In this document: positions 24,230-32,228 of the stretch, piece by piece | Position numbering within the stretch: position 1 is the first letter of the stretch | Layout: every line of letters starts with the position of its first letter | Assembly (NCBI RefSeq): GCF_004348735.1 | Contig: NZ_SMKT01000066.1 | Span: forward strand, 1-44,757 | DNA from: Actinomadura sp. KC06 | GTDB lineage: Bacteria; Actinomycetota; Actinomycetes; Streptosporangiales; Streptosporangiaceae | Length of the DNA stretch: 44,757 bases | Direction of reading: 5' to 3' | Program-made: the position numbers and the translations under genes | Notes under the pieces: generated by a model | Databases searched by the model: none | What the model saw: the letters and a program-made list of their open reading frames with translations, nothing else | What the model was told of the DNA's origin: nothing

Positions 24230-24247
24230 CCAGGGGGCGCCCCCTGG
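24230..24247 (-). terminator. Perfect 18-bp palindrome immediately after the thiolase stop
   Basis: CCAGGGGGCGCCCCCTGG starts 1 nt beyond the thiolase stop codon. Its position and stability suggest a factor-dependent or U-less actinomycete terminator. Confidence 0.5.
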
Positions 24248-24248
24248 G

Positions 24249-25436
24249 CTAGCAGCGCTTGTAGACGGCGACGGCGCAGGCGCTGCCCAGGCCGATGTTG
24301 TGCTGGAGGGCGACGCGGGCGCCGTCGACCTGGCGGGCGCCGGCCTTGCCGCGGAGCTGCCAGGTCAGCTCGGCGCACTGGGCGAGGCCGGTGGCGCCCA
24401 GCGGGTGGCCCTTGGAGATGAGGCCGCCGGACGGGTTGACGACCCACGTCCCGCCGTAGGTGGTGGCCGCGTCGTCGACGAGCTTGTGGCCCTCGCCGAC
24501 CTCCGCCATGCCGAGCGCCTCGTAGGTGATGAGCTCGTTGGCGCTGAAGCAGTCGTGCAGCTCGACGACGTCGACGTCCTCGATGGACACCTGCGCCTCG
24601 TCCAGGGCGGCGCGGGCGGCGCGCTGGGAGCAGCCGAACCCGACGACCTGGATGGACGAGTGGTCCGCGAAGCTGTCGGGGGTGTCGGTGGCGATGTGGT
24701 GGCCCGCGATCTCGACGGCCTGGTCCCAGAGGCCGTGCTCGTCCAGGAACCGCTCGCTGACCACGATCGCGGCGGCGGCGCCGTCGGAGGTGGGGGAGCA
24801 CTGCAGCTTGGTCAGCGGATCGAAGATCATCGTGGCGTTCTTGACGTCGTCCAGCGAGTACTCGGTCTGGAACTGCGCGTAGGGGTTGTTGACGGAGTGC
24901 TTGTGGTTCTTCCAGCCGATCCAGGCGTAGTGGTCGGGGGTGGAGCCGTACCTCTCTATGTGCTCGCGGCCGGCGTTGCCGAACATCTGCGGCATGGGCG
25001 CCTTGTCCATCTCCCATTCGCGGCCCGCGGCCATGGACGTGAGGTGGTGGTCGATGATGGTGACCTTGGACTCGCCGACGCCCGCGCCGAGCGAGCCCTT
25101 CTTCATCTTCTCCATGCCGAGCGCGAGCGCGCAGTCGGCGAGGCCGCCGCGGACGGCCTGGCGGGCGAGGAACAGGGCGCTGGACCCGGTCGCGCAGGCG
25201 TTCATGACGGTCATCACCGGGATGCCGGTCATGCCGGTCTCGTAGAGGGCGCGCTGGCCCATCGACCCGTACATCGAGCCCGCGTAGGCCGTCTCGACCG
25301 CGTCGTAGCCGACGCCGGCGTCGGCGAGGGCGTTGCCGACGGCCTCCCTGGCCATGTCGGGGTACTCCCAGTCGCGAGAGCCGGGCTTCTCGAACTTGGT
25401 CATGCCCACGCCGACGACGAAGGTGCGGTTGGCCAT
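24249..25436 (-). CDS. SCP-x-type thiolase / lipid-transfer protein
   Basis: A 395-residue thiolase; ATG 25436 follows AGGAGG at 9 nt. Cys81 in MTVMNACATGSSAL is the acyl-accepting residue and NPSGGLISKGHPLGATG carries the catalytic His. The last motif reads LQHNIGLGSA, with His where classical thiolases have the second Cys, the mark of SCP-x/nonspecific lipid-transfer thiolases. Such proteins cleave branched or sterol side-chain 3-ketoacyl-CoA, or act in related Claisen or retro-aldol steps. It is a single gene ended by a strong palindrome. Confidence 0.95.
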   Translation of the reverse strand: MANRTFVVGVGMTKFEKPGSRDWEYPDMAREAVGNALADAGVGYDAVETAYAGSMYGSMGQRALYETGMTGIPVMTVMNACATGSSALFLARQAVRGGLADCALALGMEKMKKGSLGAGVGESKVTIIDHHLTSMAAGREWEMDKAPMPQMFGNAGREHIERYGSTPDHYAWIGWKNHKHSVNNPYAQFQTEYSLDDVKNATMIFDPLTKLQCSPTSDGAAAAIVVSERFLDEHGLWDQAVEIAGHHIATDTPDSFADHSSIQVVGFGCSQRAARAALDEAQVSIEDVDVVELHDCFSANELITYEALGMAEVGEGHKLVDDAATTYGGTWVVNPSGGLISKGHPLGATGLAQCAELTWQLRGKAGARQVDGARVALQHNIGLGSACAVAVYKRC

Positions 25437-25540
25437 CGGGGTCGCCTCCTGTACCGAATCCTGTTCGGATCCACGATAGCCCCGGGGCGGCGGCGCGGCC
25501 GTTCCGTTCCCGATGGCCGGGACGGTCGGGCGGCGCCGGG

Positions 25541-26617
25541 TCAGGCGGTCATCTCCTCGGCCAGGGCGGCGGCGAACGCGTCGACGTCGTCCTCGGTGGT
25601 GTCGAAGGAGCAGACCCAGCGGACCTCGCCGGTCCGCTCGTCCCAGGTGTAGAACGGGAAGCGCTTGCGCAGCCGGTCCGCCGCGCCCTTCGGGACGATC
25701 GCGAACACCGCGTTCGCCTCCACCGCCTGCGTGATCTCGACGCCGGGGACGGCGCGGGCGGCGGCCTCCAGGCGGCGGGCCATGCCGTTGGCGCGGGCGG
25801 CGTTGCGCAGCCACAGGTCGCCGTCCAGCAGCGCGACGAGCTGCGCGGACACGTACCGCATCTTCGACGCCAGCTGCATGCTCGACTTGCGCAGGTAGTC
25901 CACGCCGCGGACCGCGTCCGGGTTCAGGACGACGATCGCCTCGCCGAGCAGCAGCCCGTTCTTGGTGCCGCCGAACGACAGCACGTCCACGCCCGCGTCG
26001 GTGGTGAGCGCGCGCAGCGGGACGCCGAGCGAGGCGGCGGCGTTGGCGATCCGCGCGCCGTCCATGTGCACGGACATGCCGCGCTCGCGCGCCGCGGCGG
26101 CGACCGCCGCGGTCTCCTCCGGCGTGTAGACGGTCCCCAGCTCGGTGCTCTGGGTGATCGACACGACGGCGGGCTGCCGCCGCTGGACGTTGCCGAACCC
26201 GGTGGCGTGCGCCTCGACCAGCTCGGGCGTCAGCTTGCCGTCCGGCGCGGGCACCGTGACCAGCTTCAGGCCCGCGATCTTCTCGGGCGCGCCGCACTCG
26301 TCGGTGTTGATGTGCGCGGACTCCGGGCAGACGACCGAGCTCCACCGCTCCGACATGGCCTGGAGCGACACGACGTTCGCGCCCGTCCCGTTGAACACCG
26401 GGAACACCTCGGCCCGCTCGCCGAAGTGGCGGCGGACGACGTCGCGGAGCCGGGCGGTGACGGCGTCGGCGCCGTAGGCGGGCTGGTGCCCGTCGTTGAC
26501 GGCGGCCAGCGCCGCGAGGACGTCCGGGTGGACGCTCGCCTGGTTGTCGCTCGCGAACGCCCGCGCGGCCGCGGGGCGAGGGGTGTCGGTGGTGCGGTCG
26601 TCCGGCGGCTGCGTCAT
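25541..26617 (-). CDS. ltaE: Low-specificity L-threonine aldolase
   Basis: A 358-residue PLP enzyme of the beta-eliminating lyase group, starting at ATG 26617. Diagnostic segments are FASDNQASVHPDVLAAL, FPVFNGTGANVVSLQAM, SAHINTDECGAPEKIAG, VHMDGARIANAAASLGV, and LSFGGTKNG, whose Lys binds PLP. It splits L-threonine or allo-threonine to glycine and acetaldehyde, and other beta-hydroxy amino acids similarly. The length is normal. It shares direction with the coiled-coil gene 60 nt upstream, so they may be co-transcribed. The gene symbol is by analogy. Confidence 0.9.
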   Translation of the reverse strand: MTQPPDDRTTDTPRPAAARAFASDNQASVHPDVLAALAAVNDGHQPAYGADAVTARLRDVVRRHFGERAEVFPVFNGTGANVVSLQAMSERWSSVVCPESAHINTDECGAPEKIAGLKLVTVPAPDGKLTPELVEAHATGFGNVQRRQPAVVSITQSTELGTVYTPEETAAVAAAARERGMSVHMDGARIANAAASLGVPLRALTTDAGVDVLSFGGTKNGLLLGEAIVVLNPDAVRGVDYLRKSSMQLASKMRYVSAQLVALLDGDLWLRNAARANGMARRLEAAARAVPGVEITQAVEANAVFAIVPKGAADRLRKRFPFYTWDERTGEVRWVCSFDTTEDDVDAFAAALAEEMTA

Positions 26618-26677
26618 GCGCCCATTGTTCAGGACGCCCGCTCGCTGAGGACGTCCGCCCGCCCTCTCCGTGCCGGG

Positions 26678-27295
26678 TCAGGCGGGACGGTCGGTGATGT
26701 TCTGCACCGGAGCAGGGGCGGCCTCGGGCGGCCGGGCGGAGCCCGTCGATTGATTGGTGGCGGGTGAGGGCTTGAGGACGGTCGGCGGGTCGGCGGCGCG
26801 CAGCGGGATGCGGGCGCGCACGGCGTCCAGGTCGTCGCCGAGCCGGGCCAGGTCGGACTGCAGGTCGCGCCACAGCCCGGACCGCTGCTCCAGCTGCGCG
26901 ATCTTGCTGCGCAGGTCGCCGATGCGGCGTTCGGCGGCATCCAGCCGGGCGTCGTTTCCGGCGGCGTCGCGGCCGGTGCGGATCAGGCTGGTGGCGACGG
27001 CGGCCAGGTCGCGTTCGGCGTCGTCCATCCGCTCGTCGATGCGCGGCAGCAGCCGGTCGTTGAGCTGGCCGACCAGCGAGTCGAGCTCGGCGCGCACCCG
27101 GCGCAGCTCGGCGTCCTGGTCGCGGACGGCGTCCTCTAGTATCTTGAGGCGTTCGGTGAGGGCGGGAAGGAGCCGCCCGAGTTCCGCCGACCGTTCCAGA
27201 TCCCGCCCGAGTCTGACGAGAAGGCCCATGCCCTCGCGCAGCTGGCGCTCCGCCTCGGCGGCGGCGCGGCGGACGAGACCGGGGATCACGGTCAT
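26678..27295 (-). CDS. Coiled-coil protein of unknown function
   Basis: A 205-residue soluble protein starting at ATG 27295. Residues 1-30 form a basic amphipathic helix (VIPGLVRRAAAEAERQLREG). Residues 35-155 show heptads of Leu/Ile with Glu/Arg/Asp (LTERLKILEDAVRDQDAELR, LRSKIAQLEQRSGLWRD), predicting a long coiled coil. The last 40 residues are Pro/Ala/Thr-rich and disordered. That tail is partly encoded by the dispersed 51-bp element at 26733-26783, so it may have been added by insertion. The N-terminal helix recalls proteins that lie along membranes or polyesters, but no family was recognised. Confidence 0.75.
   Translation of the reverse strand: MTVIPGLVRRAAAEAERQLREGMGLLVRLGRDLERSAELGRLLPALTERLKILEDAVRDQDAELRRVRAELDSLVGQLNDRLLPRIDERMDDAERDLAAVATSLIRTGRDAAGNDARLDAAERRIGDLRSKIAQLEQRSGLWRDLQSDLARLGDDLDAVRARIPLRAADPPTVLKPSPATNQSTGSARPPEAAPAPVQNITDRPA
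26733..26783 (+). repeat. Dispersed 51-bp hairpin element, copy A
   Basis: The element starts with the hairpin CGGGC-GGA-GCCCG and continues with a 38-nt conserved part ending GAGGACGGTC. It matches 42 of 51 positions, without gaps and in the same orientation, with 32587-32637. It lies inside the coiled-coil CDS on the opposite strand, where it encodes the disordered C-terminal tail. Confidence 0.65.
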
Positions 27296-27380
27296 GGCGC
27301 TCCCTCCAGGGGGCGGTGCGGATGGAAAACTCCTTAAACTCTAGGCGAATCGCCCATGAACGGTTTGTGGACTCAGGGGA

Positions 27381-27551
27381 TTATTTCGGCGCGCCGGCCG
27401 GTTTTCGATCTTCCGCGGAGCGGGCCCGTTCGGCCGGTGCCGGCGTCCCGCATGCGCACAGGCCCCGGCTGACGATGAGCAGGGCGCGTTCGGCGGTGTA
27501 GTCCGTCCGGTCGAGGGCCGGCCGGACACGGTGACAGGTCAGGCAGAGCAT
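27381..27551 (-). CDS. Small zinc-ribbon-like protein, 56 residues
   Basis: A short frame starts at ATG 27551, with GGGGAGGA about 10 nt upstream, and ends at TAA 27381. It shows strong third-position GC bias throughout. The sequence begins MLCLTCHRVRPALDRTDY and later has GLCACGTPAP; Cys3, Cys6, Cys32 and Cys34 (with His7) could bind zinc as a small treble or ribbon. The rest is Ala/Arg/Lys-rich. No family was recognised. It is transcribed away from the GAF-regulator gene, and the intervening 27552-27919 carries no other gene that I could support. Confidence 0.5.
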   Translation of the reverse strand: MLCLTCHRVRPALDRTDYTAERALLIVSRGLCACGTPAPAERARSAEDRKPAGAPK

Positions 27552-27919
27552 GCGTTCTTCGTCCTCCCCGTGGAGCCCGGGGGGCGCTCTGGTCCGTGCG
27601 GCACGTCCGGGAGACGCCCCCCGCGTCCCCCGGACGATGGCGGCCGCACGCGAGCCGCTTCGTGTGCGGCCCCGGCTCCGCCGTCCGGCGCGCGCTCCCC
27701 CCGGACACGCGCGTCGGACGACGGAACCATCTGGAACAGCCCCTTCGGCTTCCAGTGCCGGTTACAGTAAGCGCTCCCACGTTGCATGCACGTTGCGATC
27801 ACTCTGTCACTCACCGTGGCGGGATCGATTGCGAGAGAATCTCAGGAAAACGGTTGCGCCGCCCAGCGGATGGGCCGATCCTCAGACACGCCAGGACCTC
27901 TCCGGGGGAAGGACTGCTG

Positions 27920-29392
27920 GTGACGCAGAACCTGTTGGCCGTCCGACAGGCCATCTCCGACTCGTGGCGCCGTTCCGAGACCGCCGGCGTCGACGTGGAC
28001 GTGCGGGCGGCGCCGCTGGTGTACGACCGCGACGTCATCGCCGACGCCCGCATCGCCCATCCGCTCGACCCGCACCTGCCGCTGCTGGAGGACCTGCTGC
28101 GGCACGTTGCCGACGAGACCGAGCACCTCATGGTGATCACCGACGACGGCGGGCACGTGCTGTGGACGCAGGGCCCGCCCGCCGTGCGCCGCGCCGCGGA
28201 CAGGATCGGGCTGGGGGAGGGGTTCCGCTGGTCGGAGGACGTCGTCGGCACCAACGGGATCGGCCTGGCCCTCGCCACCGGGCGGCCCGAGTTCGTGTAC
28301 GCCGCCGAGCACGTCGCGCACGTCCTGCACCGCTGGTCGTGCGCCGCCGCCCCGATCACCGACCCCGACTCGGGGCTGGTGATCGGCTGCATCGACGTGA
28401 GCGCGACCGTGGAGGCGCTGCATCCGGCGACGGTCGCGCTCGTCAGCGCGGCGGCCCGGCTGGCGGAGTCGCGGCTGGAGAACGAGATGCGGCAGCGGGA
28501 CGAGCTGCTTCGCGAACGCCTCCTTCCGCACCTGCGGGGCCTGCGCGAACCCGGCGTCCTCATCACCGCGACCGGCCGGATCATCGGCGCCGGGCCCGGC
28601 GAGCCGGCCCTGGCCGGGTGGCGCGGGCGGCGCGTGCCCGCCCCCGAGTCCGGCGGGACGGTCACGCTGCCCGACGGCCGCGCCGCCGTCGCCGAGTCGC
28701 TCGGCGAGGCGTTCCTGCTGCGCCCGCCCGCCGTCCGCCCGCGGCGCGGCCGGGGCGCTCCGGGAGCCCGGTCGCCGGGATGCCGCTCCGCCCCGTCCGC
28801 CGCCGGGGAGGGGCCGCTGCTGACGCTGTCGTTCCTCGGTGACGGCCGCCCGCACGCCCGCCTCGACGGCGGGCCGATCACGCTGTCGCTGCGGCACGCC
28901 GAGATCCTCGCCCTGCTCGCGCTGCACCCGCGCGGCCTGACCGGCGACCGGCTGGCGCTGTACCTGTACGGCGACGACGGCAGCCCCGCGACCGTCCGGC
29001 CCGAGATCCACCGGCTCCGCCAGCAGTTCGGCCATATCGTCCGGGCGCGTCCCTACCGGCTCGAATGCGCGGTCGAGGCCGACTTCCTCACCGTCCGGCG
29101 GCTGCTGGACGACGGCGACGTCGCCGGGGCCGTGCGGCTCTACACCGGGGAGCTGCTGCCCGGCTCGGACGCGCCCGCCCTCCGCGAGGAGCGCGACGAG
29201 CTGGCCGTGCGGGTCAGGCGGCAGGCGCTCGACCGGGGCGGTGCCGACGCGCTGTGGACCTACGCGCAGACCGAGCCCGGCCGCTCCGACCTGGAGGCAC
29301 TGGAGCGGCTCAGCGCCGTGCTGCCGCCGGGGGACTCGCGGCTCGCGGCCGTCGCGTCCCGCAGCGACCGCCTCCTCAACGACGGCGACTAG
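27920..29392 (+). CDS. GAF-domain transcriptional regulator with C-terminal winged helix
   Basis: A 490-residue protein; GTG 27920 follows GGGGGAAGGA. Residues 1-40 (VRQAISDSWRRSETAGVDVD) are the SWxRS head seen in AcoR/GAF activators. A GAF domain (about 60-190) follows, with LMVITDDGGHVLWTQG and WSEDVVGTNGIGLALATG; the latter is the usual loop of this group, which senses small alcohols, ketones or aldehydes. The sigma54 AAA domain of AcoR is absent. After a Pro/Arg linker, residues 300-400 form a winged helix (ITLSLRHAEILALLALHPRG, VRPEIHRLRQQFG) for DNA binding, and a helical tail ends the protein. It may control an aldehyde or alcohol pathway outside the window. Confidence 0.85.
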   Translation: MTQNLLAVRQAISDSWRRSETAGVDVDVRAAPLVYDRDVIADARIAHPLDPHLPLLEDLLRHVADETEHLMVITDDGGHVLWTQGPPAVRRAADRIGLGEGFRWSEDVVGTNGIGLALATGRPEFVYAAEHVAHVLHRWSCAAAPITDPDSGLVIGCIDVSATVEALHPATVALVSAAARLAESRLENEMRQRDELLRERLLPHLRGLREPGVLITATGRIIGAGPGEPALAGWRGRRVPAPESGGTVTLPDGRAAVAESLGEAFLLRPPAVRPRRGRGAPGARSPGCRSAPSAAGEGPLLTLSFLGDGRPHARLDGGPITLSLRHAEILALLALHPRGLTGDRLALYLYGDDGSPATVRPEIHRLRQQFGHIVRARPYRLECAVEADFLTVRRLLDDGDVAGAVRLYTGELLPGSDAPALREERDELAVRVRRQALDRGGADALWTYAQTEPGRSDLEALERLSAVLPPGDSRLAAVASRSDRLLNDGD

Positions 29393-29405
29393 CCGCCGAG
29401 CGGGT

Positions 29406-30134
29406 TCAGGGGGAGACGCCCGCGTTGACGAGGTGTTCGCGGTCGTTGTAGGTGACGGCCCGCAGGGCGGCGCCGTCCTGCCGCCACCGCGTCACCGACG
29501 CGTTCGCGATCGGCGTCTTCTCGATCTCCAGGACCTCCCGCTCCGACAGGCCCTCCACCAGGTAGCGGGTCATCACCACGATCGCGTCGTGCGTGACGAC
29601 CAGCGCCCGCCCGCCGGGCGCGTCGGCCTCCAGGTCGCGGTAGAAGCTGCGCAGCCGCAGCGCGAGGTCGGCCCACGACTCGCCGCCGGGCGGCCGGTAG
29701 TAGAACTTGCCGAGGCGGCGCAGCCGCTCCGCCTCGGCGGGGTAGCGGCGGCGGACGCCGAGTTCGGTGAGCCCCTGCAGCGCGCCCTGCTCGCGGTCGC
29801 GGATCCGCTCGTCCACCCTCGGGCGCAGGCCGTCCGGGTCTTGCGGCGCCGCGTAGGACGTCTGCGCGAGCGCGATCTTCGCGGTGTCGAGGGTGCGCAG
29901 GTAGGGGGACACCACGACGGTCGTCGGGCGCTCGTCGGCGGGCAGCGCGGCGAGCCAGCGGCCGAGGCTCGCCGCCTGCGCGCGGCCGGTGTCCGACAGC
30001 GGCACGTCGGCGTCCCGTTCCGGGATGCCGGCCTCCTCGGCGTCGGTGCCGAGCACCGCCTGGTACGCGACGTTGCCGGTGCTCTCGCCGTGCCGGGTCA
30101 GGGTCAGCCACTGCAGCGCGTTCACGCCCGCCAT
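29406..30134 (-). CDS. Histidine phosphatase (phosphoglycerate-mutase-like)
   Basis: A 242-residue protein starting at ATG 30134 (MAGVNALQWLTLTRHGESTG). LTRHGESTGN carries the phospho-accepting His, SPYLRTLDTAKIAL the second Arg, and VVTHDAIVVMTRYLVEG the second His of the branch-1 superfamily. An insertion (LGTDAEEAGIPERDADVPLS) between the RHG motif and the first helix is somewhat long but common in this subgroup. It is probably a phosphomonoester phosphatase rather than glycolytic mutase. The substrate is unknown. It is divergent from two membrane-protein genes. Confidence 0.9.
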   Translation of the reverse strand: MAGVNALQWLTLTRHGESTGNVAYQAVLGTDAEEAGIPERDADVPLSDTGRAQAASLGRWLAALPADERPTTVVVSPYLRTLDTAKIALAQTSYAAPQDPDGLRPRVDERIRDREQGALQGLTELGVRRRYPAEAERLRRLGKFYYRPPGGESWADLALRLRSFYRDLEADAPGGRALVVTHDAIVVMTRYLVEGLSEREVLEIEKTPIANASVTRWRQDGAALRAVTYNDREHLVNAGVSP

Positions 30135-30191
30135 GCTGCCATGCCCCACCGCCGTGCGCCGTCCTCTACAGGCGGTAGTACTCTTTTGTCC

Positions 30192-30554
30192 GTGACGGAC
30201 GTCCTGACCACCGCGATCATCGCGGTGGCGCTGCTGATCGCCGCGTACTCCGTGGTGACGGCGCTGCGCAACCGGGCGATGGACGCCGCTCACCTCATCG
30301 CGCTCGGCGTCCTGGAGGTCCTGCTGGTCGCGCAGGCCGTCGTCGGGTTCGTGAAGCTGTCCGGCGACGAGGGCCCAGACGGGTCCGCCACGTTCGTCGG
30401 CTACCTGCTCGGCATCCTGCTGATCCCCGCCGCGGGCGCCGGATGGGGCCTGCTGGAGCGCACCCGGTGGGGCTCCGCCGTGATCGTCGTCGCGGGGGTG
30501 GCCGTCGCGGTCATGGTCGTCCGGCTTGACCAGCTGTGGAGCGGCGGTGCCTGA
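30192..30554 (+). CDS. Small four-helix membrane protein
   Basis: A 120-residue hydrophobic protein; GTG 30192 (VTDVLTTAIIAVALLIAAYS) is used, with TTG 30186 as an alternative. Four predicted helices are separated by short loops (ALRNRAMDAAH, SGDEGPDGSA, ERTRWGSA). It resembles a widespread actinobacterial family of unknown function. The stop overlaps the next gene by 8 nt (GTGCCTGA), so the two products are translated together and may form a complex. Confidence 0.7.
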   Translation: MTDVLTTAIIAVALLIAAYSVVTALRNRAMDAAHLIALGVLEVLLVAQAVVGFVKLSGDEGPDGSATFVGYLLGILLIPAAGAGWGLLERTRWGSAVIVVAGVAVAVMVVRLDQLWSGGA

Positions 30555-31086
30555 CGCCCGCGCTGGCGACGGGGCCCGCGCCGGCGGCCGGGCCCGTGCG
30601 GACGACGGCGCCCGCGCCGGCGCCGAGATCCGCACGGGCGGCACGGCGCGCCCCGGCACCGGCGGCGGGCCGGGACGGCTCCTGGTCGCCGTCTACGCGG
30701 TCTTCGCGCTCGCGGCCGGCGCGCGGGCGGGCGTCCAGATCGCCACCCGGTTCTCCGACGCGCCGGTCGCGTACGCGCTGTCGGCGTTCGCCGCCGCCGT
30801 CTACGTCCTGGCGACGGTGGCGCTGGCCCGCGGCGGGCGGACGTCGTTCCGGGTCGCCGTCGCCGCGTGCTCCATCGAGCTGGCCGGGGTGCTGGTGGTG
30901 GGCACGCTCAGCGTCGCCGACCCCGCGGCGTTCCCCGACGAGACCGTCTGGTCCGGGTTCGGGCGCGGCTACGGGTTCGTGCCGCTGGTGCTGCCGGTCG
31001 CGGGCCTGCTGTGGTTGCGCCGCACCGCCCGCCAGGGTGGCGGGCCCGTAGCGGGCGGTGGGCGCCCTGTGGGCGGCGGCGAGTGA
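30547..31086 (+). CDS. Membrane protein with Ala/Arg/Gly-rich N-terminal tail
   Basis: A 179-residue protein starting at GTG 30547, inside the end of the previous gene. The first 40 residues repeat a GARAG/RARADD theme (DARAGDGARAGGRARADDGA) and are disordered and cytosolic. Four hydrophobic helices follow (LLVAVYAVFALAAGARAG, AYALSAFAAAVYVLATVAL, VAVAACSIELAGVLVVG, FVPLVLPVAGLLWL). No catalytic motif is seen; the function is unknown but linked to its overlapping partner. Confidence 0.7.
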   Translation: MPDARAGDGARAGGRARADDGARAGAEIRTGGTARPGTGGGPGRLLVAVYAVFALAAGARAGVQIATRFSDAPVAYALSAFAAAVYVLATVALARGGRTSFRVAVAACSIELAGVLVVGTLSVADPAAFPDETVWSGFGRGYGFVPLVLPVAGLLWLRRTARQGGGPVAGGGRPVGGGE

Positions 31087-31121
31087 GCCCTCCGGCCACA
31101 GGTGTCGGATGACCGTCACGG

Positions 31122-31901
31122 TCAGGCGGCCGTGATGCCGGCCGCGGGCGGGGTGAGCCGGCCGCCGATCGGGAGCGCGCGGACGGCGGCCCTGGCGATC
31201 GCCTCGACCTCGTCGGGGGAGTGGTCGGCGGACGGGTTGCGGCTCATCCAGCGGATCAGCCGCGGCGGCGGCGCGAACACGATGCCGTCCGCGGTGAACG
31301 GCGTCCGGACGAGGCGGCCGCCGTGCACGGCCAGCACCGGCGTCACCTTCACGGGCACCTCCGCGACCCGCGAGATCAGCTCGGCGGCGGCGTCGGCCCG
31401 CGCGGTCAGCCCGCCCACCAGCTTCGACTGGGTCCGGCCGTCGATGAACAGCCGGCCGCCGTGGTGGGAGATCTCCGCGTCGGGATGCCAGGCCTCGTTG
31501 TGCACCAGCCACACGCCGCCCGGCCCGACCACGAGCTGGTCGGCCGGTCCGTGCCCGGGGACGACCCGCTCGTACAGCACCCGGTGCCCGCGCCGCTCCA
31601 GCGTGTGGCGCAGCCACCGGTTCATCCGCGCCTCGCCGCGCAGCCCGCGCCGCCACACGCTGGACGCGTGATGCACGCGCCAATGCACGAACGTGTCCGC
31701 GGCCGCGATCAGCAGCGCCATCACGATTCCGAATATGGCGTTGACCAGCAGCCCGCACAGGAGCAGCGCCGCGACGGCCAGAATTGCGCGGGTCCGCAAT
31801 CTACCCTTTCGGCCGCGCTGCCACAGCTCTTCGTATACCGCCTGGGGTGAACCGCCGGTGAACGCCGCCCTGTCCCGCAGATAGATGGAACTGCCGATCA
31901 T
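31122..31901 (-). CDS. NERD-domain membrane protein, nuclease residues incomplete
   Basis: A 259-residue protein starting at ATG 31901 with GGGAGGG just upstream. A long hydrophobic hairpin (AILAVAALLLCGLLVNAIFG to VMALLIAAADTF, residues 39-70) anchors it. The NERD region follows: GLRGEARMNRWL (Glu90), then PADQLVVGPGGVWLV (Asp121), HNEAW at 134-138 and a C-terminal strand pair. NERD proteins are PD-(D/E)XK-fold nucleases, but the position expected to be Lys (D/ExK-W) is Glu136 here, so it is probably not a working nuclease or uses another residue. Its long 5' region is AT-richer than its surroundings. Confidence 0.75.
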   Translation of the reverse strand: MIGSSIYLRDRAAFTGGSPQAVYEELWQRGRKGRLRTRAILAVAALLLCGLLVNAIFGIVMALLIAAADTFVHWRVHHASSVWRRGLRGEARMNRWLRHTLERRGHRVLYERVVPGHGPADQLVVGPGGVWLVHNEAWHPDAEISHHGGRLFIDGRTQSKLVGGLTARADAAAELISRVAEVPVKVTPVLAVHGGRLVRTPFTADGIVFAPPPRLIRWMSRNPSADHSPDEVEAIARAAVRALPIGGRLTPPAAGITAA

Positions 31902-32099
31902 GACGAGACCCTCCCAGCACCCTGCTATGACGTCCTCATTATGGGGATACCCACGGTATTGCCGCTACAGTTCACACGGTGACGTAAATCAAACGTGGAA
32001 GCAACTTCTAGCTCTTGAAAGCATTGTCTACCTGGCCTTTCGGCAGGGTTGGACGATCGAATCCGGGGAAAAACTCAGATGGCGGCAAGGTAATTGCTG
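31902..32099 (+). ncRNA. AT-richer intergenic island, candidate small RNA ending at an intrinsic terminator
   Basis: The 327-bp gap between the NERD and HrpB genes is markedly less GC-rich than the rest of the window. A perfect intrinsic-type terminator follows at 32100-32142 although no normal gene precedes it on the plus strand. An internal hairpin CCTGGCC-TTTC-GGCAGG is visible near 32031-32047. A plus-strand frame ending at 32100 uses TTA, AGA and CTT codons and has no ribosome site, so it is unlikely to be translated. The region could be a small RNA or the leader of the helicase gene. The minus strand serves as the NERD 5' region. Confidence 0.35.
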
Positions 32100-32142
32100 A
32101 AAGGCTCGGTGCAACTATCACCGCAACGCACGGAGCCTTTTT
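32100..32142 (+). terminator. Rho-independent terminator
   Basis: AAAGGCTC (32100-32107) pairs with GAGCCTTT (32133-32140), extended inward by GTGC/GCAC across one G-G mismatch, followed by a run of five T. It is the clearest intrinsic terminator in the window and sits 87 nt before the helicase start. Confidence 0.75.
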
Positions 32143-32228
32143 CATTTGCGTGGCATTCCCCGCATGGGCGATTACGCAACGGCACGTCCGGGCTCCGGGA
32201 GAGGCCGCCCAAGGGGCAGACTGGGGCG

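Noticed and set aside
32058..32078. tRNA-like T-arm (GATCGAATCCGG)
   Set aside because: No acceptor, anticodon or D-arm pairing could be built around it.
31885..32100. A 71-codon frame ending exactly at the terminator
   Set aside because: It uses TTA, AGA, CTT and CTA codons, has no ribosome site and no recognisable family. It is kept only as a remark on the candidate RNA.
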